From Hyphomicrobiaceae bacterium UBA4118 (GTDB lineage: Bacteria > Pseudomonadota > Alphaproteobacteria > Rhizobiales > Methyloligellaceae): a stretch of DNA of 13,642 nt. The notes beneath the pieces were generated by a model, which had not been told where the DNA came from, did no database searches, and was given only the letters and a program-made list of their open reading frames with translations. The position numbers were made by a program, and so were the translations under genes. The stretch spans positions 1,889 to 15,530 of the forward strand of contig DFXC01000118.1 of assembly GCA_002383105.1 (NCBI GenBank). Reading direction: 5' to 3'. Within the stretch, counting starts at the first letter, position 1, and every line of letters begins with the position of its first letter. Below are positions 1-6,594 of this stretch, in pieces.

Positions 1-563
1 GCCTCGACGAGGCGATCCGCCACGCCCCGGCGAGCTTCGATCACCTCATCGAGAGAAACGACGCCATCAGGAAGGTCGGGACCGAACCCAAGCACGAAGC
101 GCACCGAAAGATGGGTGGAGGCAATCTCGCAGAGCTTCTCGGCGTGGTTCTCGCCGCCGAAGCGGGAAACGCCGATGAGGGCTTTGGGCTCGACCTCCTC
201 GCACGCTTTGCCAATCTCGTGTGCCCGCCACAGCATCGGCAAGCTTACGACCGTGAGACTGGCGCGCCAGGCGGCGAGCAGCGTGAGCGGCTGCAAGATG
301 AGATTGGGAAGTTGCACCGCGATCCTGTCGCCGGGCTCGAGTCCGAGCTCGATGAATAACGAGGCAAGCGCGTCGACGGCGTCGTCGGCCTCGCGGTAGG
401 TCAAGGACCGCGGGCGTCCGAAGCCGAGCGCCGGCAAATTCGGCGGATCGGAAATGGCGACGACGCCAGGCCTCTGGCGGGCGCGCCGCCGCAACAGACC
501 TTCGGCGGTGAGCGGGCCGCTCTCCTCTATCCTCTGCATGGCCTCGGCGGGGAGCGTGCCCAT
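1..563 (-). CDS. AMP-forming acyl-CoA synthetase, N-terminal part (runs off left edge)
   Basis: Minus-strand reading from an ATG at 563 gives 187 codons without a stop before the window edge. The protein reads like the N-terminal domain of ANL-superfamily acid:CoA ligases, which activate a carboxylic acid with ATP to an acyl-adenylate and then load it on CoA. Visible signs are LTYREADDAVDALASLF followed by GLEPGDRIAVQLPN, the usual 'L(T/S)Y.EL...G...GDRVA...PN' block, then a hydrophobic stretch and SLPMLWRAHEIG. The ATP-binding P-loop and substrate pocket lie beyond the edge, so the substrate cannot be named. The start lies 7 bases after the stop of the upstream solute-binding protein gene, implying co-transcription. 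A second in-frame ATG at 539 is an alternative start. The family call is fairly secure; specificity is unknown. Confidence 0.85.
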   Translation of the reverse strand, partial: MGTLPAEAMQRIEESGPLTAEGLLRRRARQRPGVVAISDPPNLPALGFGRPRSLTYREADDAVDALASLFIELGLEPGDRIAVQLPNLILQPLTLLAAWRASLTVVSLPMLWRAHEIGKACEEVEPKALIGVSRFGGENHAEKLCEIASTHLSVRFVLGFGPDLPDGVVSLDEVIEARRGVADRLVE

Positions 564-570
564 CGTCGGA

Positions 571-2457
571 TCAGGGCTTGCCGGTGCCTGCGCCAGCAGG
601 CTGGGCGGCGGACGGATCGAGCCACCAGGTGTCGATCTGATAGCCGTAAAGGGGCGTGGTGGACGGCCGCTTGAGGTCCGCCCAATGGGCGACCCACTGG
701 CGCGGCAGATGGAACAGGGGAATGACGTAGTCGCCCGAGAGCAGCACGCGGTCGAGCGCGCGCACCGCCGAGACGAAGTTGTCGTCGTCATCGGCCTTGA
801 GCACGGCCTCGATCATGGCATCGACGCCTTGGCTTTTCACGCCAGGATAGTTGAACGAGCCATCGGTCACCGCAACCTCGCTCCCCCAACGAAAGGACTG
901 CTCGTTTCCCGGCGACAGCGATACCGGCCAGAAATACTGGATCATGTCGAAATCGTAGGTCTGCTTGCGCCGTTGATATTGGGCCGAATCAACTTGACGG
1001 ATTCGCGCCTCGATTCCCACCTGTTTCAAGGCCGCGGCATAGGTGAGGAGCAGCCTTTCCTGGGCGCGGGTGGCGGCGAGAATTTCGAACTCGAAAGGCT
1101 CGCCCGTCGCCACCTTGACGAGCTTGCCGTCCTTGAGCTGATACCCTGCCGCCTCGAGCAACGCGAGCGCCTCGCGCCGTCCCTCGCGGTTCTCGCCGGT
1201 GCCGTCGCTGACCGGGAAGGCAAAGCTCCCGTTCATGATCTCGGGCTTCACCTCGTCCGCATACGGCGCGAGCAGATTGCGCTCACGGGCGTCGGCGGGG
1301 CGGCCGTGCGAGGAAAGCCCCGAGCGGGCGAAATAGCTTTCGCTGCGCGCAAACTGACCGTGATAGAGGGTGCGGTTCACCCATTCGAAGTCGAACAGCT
1401 TGATCAGGGCCTCGCGCACGCGTGGGTCGGCGAAGATCGGCCGCCTTGTGTTGAAGACGAGCGCCGACATGCCGGCGGGCGTCTCCACCGGGAGCTCCTC
1501 CTTGAGGACGCGGCCGTCGCGGAGCGCGGGAAAATCGTAGCCTTCCGTCCAGCGCGTCGGATCGTCCTCGTTGCGGAGCGTGACGAGGCCAGACTTAAAG
1601 GCCTCGAACATGCTGCCGGCGTCGCGGTAATAGTCGAAGCGGATCTCGTCGAAATTATAGAGGCCGCGATTGACCGGGAGATCGCGGCCCCAATAGTTGG
1701 GGTCGCGCTGAAACGAGATGCTCTTGCCGGGGTCGACCTTGGCGATGGAGTAGGGGCCGCTTCCGATCGGGGGGACAAGACTCGTTTTCTCGAACTGATC
1801 GGGATCGATGAGATGGCGCGGCAGCACGGGCATCAGCCCCATGATCAACGGCATCTCGCGGTCGCCGCTGCCGTCGAAGGTGAAGCGGACCTTGCGCTCG
1901 CCGGTCTGCTCCACCTTGGTGACCTTCTTGTAGTAGGAGCGGTGATTGGGCCGGCCATGATCGCGCAACAGCGCGTGAGAGAAGATCACGTCCTCGACGG
2001 TGATGGGCGTCCCGTCGGAGAACTTCGCCTCGGGGTGCAGCGTAAACTCGACGAAGCTTCGGTCGGCGGGGGTCTCCACGCTCTCGGCGATGAGGCCGTA
2101 AAGGGTGAAGGGCTCGTCATTGGCGCGCGCCAGCAGGCTCTCATAGACGTAGTCGCGGATCGCGTCGGCCGGCGCCCCCTTGACGATCAGCGGATTGAGG
2201 CTGTCGAAGGAGCCCTGAATGGAGAAGGTGACGCGTCCGCCCTTCGGCGCATCGGGGTTGGCGTAGGGAAAGTGGGTGAAGCCCTTGGCCTCTTGCGGCT
2301 CTCCATGCATGGCAAGCCCAGATGCGGGCTCGGCCCTCGCGCTGCCGGGGAGGAGCAGGAGGAGGCTCATCACCAGCAATGAAATAGGGGCTTTCAACGG
2401 GGGGCGCGCATGACTATAGATGCTTTCCGCATTGCAGCACGGAGTTAAGGGTAACAT
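571..2457 (-). CDS. YejA-like family 5 extracellular solute-binding protein
   Basis: A periplasmic binding protein of the SBP_bac_5 (oligopeptide/dipeptide/microcin C) family, which captures peptides or similar solutes for an ABC importer. After a hydrophobic leader ending in LLLLLPGSARA comes the YejA-subfamily hallmark (AMHGEP, then FPYANPDAPKGG). The typical family 5 block around LHPEAKFSDGTPITVEDV and a C-terminal YQIDTWWLDP follow, giving the usual length of about 600 residues. The start is uncertain: the ATG at 2457 is used here, but TTG at 2466, TTG at 2397 and ATG at 2370 are also in frame, and a better-looking ATG at 2411 is out of frame by one base at a G run (see findings). No permease or ATPase gene is adjacent; the next gene downstream is an acyl-CoA synthetase. 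The family is secure; the ligand is unknown. Confidence 0.92.
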   Translation of the reverse strand: MLPLTPCCNAESIYSHARPPLKAPISLLVMSLLLLLPGSARAEPASGLAMHGEPQEAKGFTHFPYANPDAPKGGRVTFSIQGSFDSLNPLIVKGAPADAIRDYVYESLLARANDEPFTLYGLIAESVETPADRSFVEFTLHPEAKFSDGTPITVEDVIFSHALLRDHGRPNHRSYYKKVTKVEQTGERKVRFTFDGSGDREMPLIMGLMPVLPRHLIDPDQFEKTSLVPPIGSGPYSIAKVDPGKSISFQRDPNYWGRDLPVNRGLYNFDEIRFDYYRDAGSMFEAFKSGLVTLRNEDDPTRWTEGYDFPALRDGRVLKEELPVETPAGMSALVFNTRRPIFADPRVREALIKLFDFEWVNRTLYHGQFARSESYFARSGLSSHGRPADARERNLLAPYADEVKPEIMNGSFAFPVSDGTGENREGRREALALLEAAGYQLKDGKLVKVATGEPFEFEILAATRAQERLLLTYAAALKQVGIEARIRQVDSAQYQRRKQTYDFDMIQYFWPVSLSPGNEQSFRWGSEVAVTDGSFNYPGVKSQGVDAMIEAVLKADDDDNFVSAVRALDRVLLSGDYVIPLFHLPRQWVAHWADLKRPSTTPLYGYQIDTWWLDPSAAQPAGAGTGKP

Positions 2458-2666
2458 CGTTTGCAACGCAATCCGGCGCTAGAGCTACGGGCAGTAATGA
2501 AGAGGGTTAGCGGTCGCCAGCAAGAGGTGAAGAAGCCCTCCGATTCAAGGCGTTTAGCCACGTCTACGCCTCAATTCGGGTATTGACCCTATCAGCAAGG
2601 GATGCGGGGTACGGGGTCATGCGGTATAGACCTGAACCTGCCCGCGAAGAGAGGAAAGGTCGATTA
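2458..2666. promoter_or_regulatory. Divergent intergenic region, promoters expected
   Basis: About 200 bases separate the divergent solute-binding protein and IalB-family genes, so both promoters should lie here. A TTGACC at 2583-2588 could be a -35 for the plus-strand gene, but no good -10 is found at 16-18 bases. A weak inverted repeat, GGCGT/ACGCC, flanks 12 bases near 2548-2569. The plus-strand frame is open through 2583-2666 without a convincing ribosome site, so I treat it as leader. Confidence 0.35.
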
Positions 2667-3548
2667 ATGATCTGGTCCATGGATCAATGGAACATGCTGC
2701 GCCGCGTTGCGGGTCGTGGGATGCTGTATGCAGGTCTTGGGGCGCTCGCTCTGGGCATCGCCATGCCTTTGGCCATGGCCCAACAGGTGCCGGCAACAGG
2801 CCAGCCTAAAGCCACGCAGGCGCCAAAAACGCCGCCAGCCGCGGCACCGGCAGCCCCTGGGGGCGCCGCACCTGCAGCAGCCGGCGCGCCCATGGCTGCG
2901 GCACCATCTGTCGGCGGGGCGCCCGAGGACGCCTGGGTCAAGCTCTGCATGAAGAGCGATCAGACCAACAACAAGGAAATCTGCCTCACCAATCACGAGG
3001 GGCTCGAGCCCAATACCGGCATGGTCCTGATCGCCGCCGCCGTGCGCAAGGTCGAGGGTGAGGAGAAGCAGCAGCTTCTCGTCAGGGTGCCGACCGCCTA
3101 TGCGCTCGTTATTCCGGCAGGCGTGCAGATCAAGATCGATGACGAGCAACCGATTCAGCTGCAATACACGATCTGCTTCCCCACCAGCTGCCAGGTGCAG
3201 CTTGAGCTGACGAAGGAGCTGTTCGACAGCATGCGCAAGGGCAAGCAAATGGTCGTCGCCGCCATGAACATCCAGCAGAAGACGATGGGCTTTCCCGTCC
3301 CTCTGACTGGTTTCGGCAAAGCTTACGACGGCGCGCCGGTGGACAGCGCCAAATACGAAGAGTCGCGGCGTCAGCTGATGGAGATGTTCCGCAAGCGTCA
3401 GGCTGAGCTCGCCGCCAAGGCGGCCGAGGCGCAGCAGAAGAAAGAGGCTCAGCAGACCGGTGACCCGACGGCCGCCGCGGCAGCCCCGGCTGGAACCGCC
3501 ACCTCCTCGGCGGCGCAGAAAAAGCCCGCCGTGCCAGCGACGCCGTAA
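2667..3548 (+). CDS. IalB-family (invasion-associated locus B) secreted protein
   Basis: A 293-residue exported protein. Residues 1-38 form a signal peptide (RR at 12-13, hydrophobic core, cut after AMA). An Ala/Pro-rich linker follows to about residue 80. The conserved IalB domain then runs from about 84 to 230 (EDAWVKLCMKSDQ, EICLTN, LLVRVPTAYALVIPAGVQIKID, YTICFPTSCQVQ), with four cysteines likely to form disulfides. It ends in a Lys/Gln/Ala-rich helical stretch and an Ala/Pro tail. The ATG at 2667 was chosen because GAGGAAAGG sits at 2651-2659; upstream in-frame starts lack this. IalB was named in Bartonella, but homologues are widespread in non-pathogenic rhizobial relatives, where the role is unsettled (envelope or periplasmic). 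The gene is monocistronic, closed by the terminator at 3585. The family call is strong; molecular function is unknown. Confidence 0.9.
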   Translation: MIWSMDQWNMLRRVAGRGMLYAGLGALALGIAMPLAMAQQVPATGQPKATQAPKTPPAAAPAAPGGAAPAAAGAPMAAAPSVGGAPEDAWVKLCMKSDQTNNKEICLTNHEGLEPNTGMVLIAAAVRKVEGEEKQQLLVRVPTAYALVIPAGVQIKIDDEQPIQLQYTICFPTSCQVQLELTKELFDSMRKGKQMVVAAMNIQQKTMGFPVPLTGFGKAYDGAPVDSAKYEESRRQLMEMFRKRQAELAAKAAEAQQKKEAQQTGDPTAAAAAPAGTATSSAAQKKPAVPATP

Positions 3549-3584
3549 GCGCCGACTTAGACTTATAAGGTCTGGAGACTTAAC

Positions 3585-3616
3585 AAGGCCGCGCCGGGTT
3601 CCCGGGGCGGCCTTTC
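3585..3616 (+). terminator. Intrinsic terminator after IalB-family gene
   Basis: AAGGCCGC pairs with GCGGCCTT, with an inner CGGG/CCCG stem, followed by a short T-containing tail (TTTCGCTT). It lies 36 bases after the stop codon. The T tract is weak, and the hairpin may also serve the convergent hspQ transcript. Confidence 0.7.
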
Positions 3617-3646
3617 GCTTGACCCGCGTGCCGCTCGCGTCCCGGC

Positions 3647-3979
3647 TCAGTGCTCTTGCAGGAAGCGGAAGCGGTAGATGCCGTCCCTCAGGTCCTCGAA
3701 CAGCTCGGGCACTTGCGGGTGGCGCAGCGGCTCGTCCGAGGCATCGGGAATAAGATTCTGCTCGGAGACATAGGCGATGTATTCAGTATCGGCATTCTCG
3801 GCGAGCAGATGATAGAAGGGCTGGTCCTTGTTGGGCCGGGCCTCCTGCGGAATGGAACGGTACCACTCCTCTGTATTGCTGAAGGTTGGGTCCACGTCGA
3901 AGATCACGCCGCGAAACGGATAGACCTTGTGGCGCACCACTTGGCCGATCTGGAATCTGGCGCTGCGGACGGTAGACAT
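3647..3979 (-). CDS. hspQ: Heat shock protein HspQ (YccV-like)
   Basis: A 110-residue cytoplasmic protein of the HspQ/YccV family. In enterobacteria HspQ is a heat-shock protein reported to bind hemimethylated DNA and to act as a specificity factor for the Lon protease. Visible family marks are FQIGQVVRHKVYPFRGVIFDVDP near the N-terminus (the small beta-barrel), then WYRSIPQEARPNKDQPFYHL and YIAYVSEQNLIPD. The length and full domain are normal. The ATG at 3979 gives the family's usual short lead before the GQVVRHK block; the ribosome site is weak (GACAGG about 10 bases upstream). The gene lies downstream of lpxL on the same strand but has a promoter-like sequence of its own. The family assignment is very likely; the Lon-related role is known only from other species. 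Confidence 0.95.
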   Translation of the reverse strand: MSTVRSARFQIGQVVRHKVYPFRGVIFDVDPTFSNTEEWYRSIPQEARPNKDQPFYHLLAENADTEYIAYVSEQNLIPDASDEPLRHPQVPELFEDLRDGIYRFRFLQEH

Positions 3980-4010
3980 GACACGACACCTGTCCCCGAA
4001 TCTTTATAAG

Positions 4011-4039
4011 ATAAGAGCGAAGCCAGGCGGTGCTGTCAA
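4011..4039 (-). promoter_or_regulatory. Candidate promoter of hspQ
   Basis: On the minus strand a perfect TTGACA (4039-4034) is followed after exactly 17 bases by TCTTAT (4016-4011), four of six matches to a housekeeping -10. An AT-rich stretch (CTTATAAAG) follows immediately, and the hspQ ATG lies about 30 bases further on. It starts 20 bases beyond the lpxL stop codon, so hspQ can be transcribed independently of lpxL. Confidence 0.5.
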
Positions 4040-4058
4040 CGGTCGTTGAGGCTTGTGC

Positions 4059-4976
4059 TCAGGACCAGCGCCGGTTTGACCACATGAATTGCTCCGGCGT
4101 CTCTCGGATCCAGATTTCGAAGTGGCGTTGGATCGCGGCGGTAATGGAGCGGATGTCCTCGGCCTGGTTGCTGGTGCGCGGAATCCTGAGCTCATTCACA
4201 TTGACGTCGAAGCAGGCGCGGTTGCCGATGCGGATGCAGCGTCCGATCCAGATGCGGGCGCCGACCCGGCGCGCGATCATGGCGGCGATCGGCATGCTCT
4301 TGGCGGGATAGCCGAAGAACGGCACGGCGATCCCGTTCGCGTCATAGAGATCGGAGATGAAGCCGAGCCGGCCGCCCTGGCGCACATAATCCATGATGAG
4401 GCGCGCCGTCTTCTGGGTCTCGTCCTGGCCCGCGGCGCGGCCGCGGCCGAACAGGCCGCCGGGATAAAGCCTCTGGCGCTGGGCGCGGAGGTAGCGGTCG
4501 ACATACGGGTTCTTGACCTGCCGGTAGACGCCGGCCGGGCGCACGCCGGCCAAGGTCACCGGCCACATGCCGAGCTCCCAATTGCCCATATGCATGGTGA
4601 CGATGAGGACCGGCCCCATCTTCTCCTTGTAGCGCGTGATCCAGTGCCCGTTGGTGGTGTGCAGCCGCCCGGGATCGTTCAGGATGCGGTCGATATTCAT
4701 GGTCTCGACCATGACCCGCCCGAGATTCCCCCACATGGCGCGGGCAATGCGCTCCCGTTCCTCGGGGCTCTTCTCGGGAAAGGCCCGCTCGAGATTGGCA
4801 AGCGCGCGCTTGTGCCGGCGGTTGTGGGGCGCGAGGAGACGCCACGCCTTGGCTGAGATGGTGGCCGCGAGGTCGAGCGGAAGCAGCCTGACGAGGCCGA
4901 TCAGGAAACGTAAGCCGAGATACTCGAACCGATAACGCAGGTCGCGAAGCGGCGGGATGTCAGAGCGTTTGGCCAC
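4059..4976 (-). CDS. Lipid A biosynthesis acyltransferase (LpxL/HtrB family)
   Basis: A 305-residue inner-membrane lysophospholipid-acyltransferase-type enzyme that transfers a secondary acyl chain from acyl-ACP to a lipid A precursor. The catalytic H-x4-E motif is HMGNWE at residues 129-134. It is preceded by an N-terminal membrane segment (LGLRFLIGLVRLLPLDLAATI) and LANLERAFPEKSPEER, and followed by GGRLGFISDLYDANGIAVPFFG and a C-terminal PEQFMWSNRRW, all typical of the family. The GTG at 4976 was chosen because AAGGAG stands seven bases before it; an open frame continues up to a TTG at 5042 with no ribosome site. The upstream gene on the strand is the UbiH-type monooxygenase, about 100 bases away, so the two may share a transcript. 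Which acyl chain and which position are transferred cannot be told. Confidence 0.92.
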   Translation of the reverse strand: MAKRSDIPPLRDLRYRFEYLGLRFLIGLVRLLPLDLAATISAKAWRLLAPHNRRHKRALANLERAFPEKSPEERERIARAMWGNLGRVMVETMNIDRILNDPGRLHTTNGHWITRYKEKMGPVLIVTMHMGNWELGMWPVTLAGVRPAGVYRQVKNPYVDRYLRAQRQRLYPGGLFGRGRAAGQDETQKTARLIMDYVRQGGRLGFISDLYDANGIAVPFFGYPAKSMPIAAMIARRVGARIWIGRCIRIGNRACFDVNVNELRIPRTSNQAEDIRSITAAIQRHFEIWIRETPEQFMWSNRRWS

Positions 4977-4983
4977 TGACACG

Positions 4984-4989
4984 CTCCTT
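4984..4989 (-). promoter_or_regulatory. Ribosome binding site deciding the acyltransferase GTG start
   Basis: AAGGAG on the minus strand, seven bases before the GTG at 4976. It is the only strong ribosome site in the 5' part of this frame. Confidence 0.65.
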
Positions 4990-5075
4990 GTCGTTGGATT
5001 GTCGAATTCGCACTGGGTGCTGGAGGCCACCCCTCGTGGCAAATGCCGGGAGGGGCGTCAAGCCCGGAACAGCGC

Positions 5076-6320
5076 TCAGCCGGGGGCGGGCCGCATCAGG
5101 GTAGGCAGCTCGGTCGGAGACGCGAGCCCGAGACGCATGACGATGCGGCGCAACGGGGGCAGCGCGTTGAGCCCATGCGAGACGATGCCGCGCGCCGCCT
5201 GCAAGGGAATGAGCGAGGTGAGCAGCGAGCGGCTGAGGAGATCGACGCCCACGGTTCGCGTCAGCACGTCGAGCTTCCGGGCGCGCCGATAGGCGGCGAG
5301 CACGTCCTCGCCGCCAGGATCGCCGCCCCGCCGCAGCGCTTCGGCAACGCAGTCGGCAAGGGCTGCCGCGTCGCGAAAGCCGAGATTTAATCCTTGCGCG
5401 CCGATCGGCGGCAGGATGTGGGCCGCATCGCCCACCAGCGCCGTGCGGTTGCATGCGATCATGTCGGCGCTTTGCCCCGCCACCGGGAACTGGGCACGCG
5501 CGCCGACCTCCGAGAGGCTGCCGAGAAGACCGCCAAGGCGCTCGCCGAGCGCGTCCTCGAATCTGGCCTCGTCGAGTAGCATCAAGGGCATGATCTCGGA
5601 GAGAGGGCCGACCCAGATCATGCTCGAGGCGCGAGGGTCTGGCAGCGGCACGGTGGTCACCGAACCTTGCTCTTTGTGCAGTTCGGTCGAGACGCCCTGA
5701 TGGGGAAGCGTGTGGCGAAAGCTCGTGGCGATGGCGCCCTGGTCGTAACGCCGCTCGGTCACGGCGATCTTTGCGCTTTCGCGGCAGATCGACCGCTTGC
5801 CGTCGGCGCCAGCCACGAGACGCACGGGCATAGGCGCGCCTTCGCTCAATGTGAGCCGGACCTCGCTCCCATCAAGCGCGATATGCCTGACGCTTGCCGG
5901 GATGACCGCAGGCAACACCTCTTGCGCGCGCGCATAAAGCCCCTCGACCAGCGCGGTGTTGGCAATGTTGTAGCCGAAGGCTTCGAGCCCGAGCTCGCTC
6001 GCCTTGAACTCGATGTCAGGCGCCCTGAGCAGGTTCCGTGAGGCGTCGATGATGCGGATGGCCTTGAGCGGCGCGGCCTGAGGCGAGAGCGCCTGCCACA
6101 CCTGCAACGCCTTCAACAGGTCGACCGAGCTTGTGAGCAACGCTGCCGTTCTCGTTTCGAGCGGCCCGACGCTGGTTTTGACCGGAGAAGGCCCGATCAG
6201 CGCGACGTCGGCGCCCACATGGGCGAGCGCAAGTGCAGCGGCAAGGCCCGCGGGACCAGAGCCGACCACGGCGACGTCCCGCACCGCCCTAACCTCGGAA
6301 ATTTCGCCGCCGTCACTCAT
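5076..6320 (-). CDS. UbiH/UbiF/Coq6-family FAD-dependent monooxygenase
   Basis: A 414-residue class A flavoprotein monooxygenase of the ubiquinone-biosynthesis hydroxylase type, which uses FAD, NAD(P)H-derived electrons and O2 to hydroxylate an aromatic ring. Three family motifs are visible: GSGPAG at residues 20-25 (Rossmann, FAD), ADGKRS near 172 (DG motif), and GDAAHILPPIGAQGLN from 297 (GD motif, FAD ribityl binding), followed by GFRDAAALADCV. The family usually starts a few residues before the GxGxxG, which favours the ATG at 6320. The frame stays open to another ATG at 6467, which would add 49 residues. The gene is divergent from the porin genes and upstream of the lipid A acyltransferase. 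Ubiquinone hydroxylation is the likeliest role, but ring position cannot be assigned and a related catabolic hydroxylase is not excluded. Confidence 0.9.
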   Translation of the reverse strand: MSDGGEISEVRAVRDVAVVGSGPAGLAAALALAHVGADVALIGPSPVKTSVGPLETRTAALLTSSVDLLKALQVWQALSPQAAPLKAIRIIDASRNLLRAPDIEFKASELGLEAFGYNIANTALVEGLYARAQEVLPAVIPASVRHIALDGSEVRLTLSEGAPMPVRLVAGADGKRSICRESAKIAVTERRYDQGAIATSFRHTLPHQGVSTELHKEQGSVTTVPLPDPRASSMIWVGPLSEIMPLMLLDEARFEDALGERLGGLLGSLSEVGARAQFPVAGQSADMIACNRTALVGDAAHILPPIGAQGLNLGFRDAAALADCVAEALRRGGDPGGEDVLAAYRRARKLDVLTRTVGVDLLSRSLLTSLIPLQAARGIVSHGLNALPPLRRIVMRLGLASPTELPTLMRPAPG

Positions 6321-6514
6321 TACGTCTTGAAAACACCTGGAGAATCCGGAGCCGGAAACCGATCTTGACCAGCGTAACGTGGTTTGATTGCCTGCGCCAT
6401 TTGGTCCTGTGGCCTCCGCGATGACCTTGTCGAGGGTCAAGACTCCCCGGAAACCTTGCTTGGCCATGCACCTGTGGTAGATATGTCACAAAGCAAAGCC
6501 TTTCTAACGACCGG

Positions 6515-6569
6515 CCAAACAAAGAAATGCAGGCTCATTGCCAAACACGACCTGTTTGGTAGTGTTTAG
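6515..6569. repeat. CAAACA/TGTTTG repeat cluster in the porin-monooxygenase divergent region
   Basis: CCAAACA occurs at 6515-6521 and 6541-6547. The reverse complement TGTTTGG is at 6553-6559 and a 6/7 match TGTTTAG is at 6563-6569. The middle two form a perfect 7-base inverted repeat around CGACC, 35 bases ahead of the first porin ATG. It could be an operator or a hairpin in the porin mRNA leader. Confidence 0.45.
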
Positions 6570-6594
6570 TTACATAAAAACGGGGGTTAGAATC

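Noticed and set aside
454..2382. 642-codon open frame on the plus strand
   Set aside because: It lies antisense to the well-supported solute-binding protein gene, has no family resemblance, and is a shadow expected from high-GC codon use.
2583..2666. N-terminal extension of the IalB-family protein from 2583
   Set aside because: It has no ribosome site and delays the signal peptide; a strong GAGGAAAGG precedes the ATG at 2667.
4089..4856. 255-codon plus-strand frame
   Set aside because: It is antisense to the lipid A acyltransferase and its Asp/Gly/Ala/His-rich composition is typical of a shadow frame.
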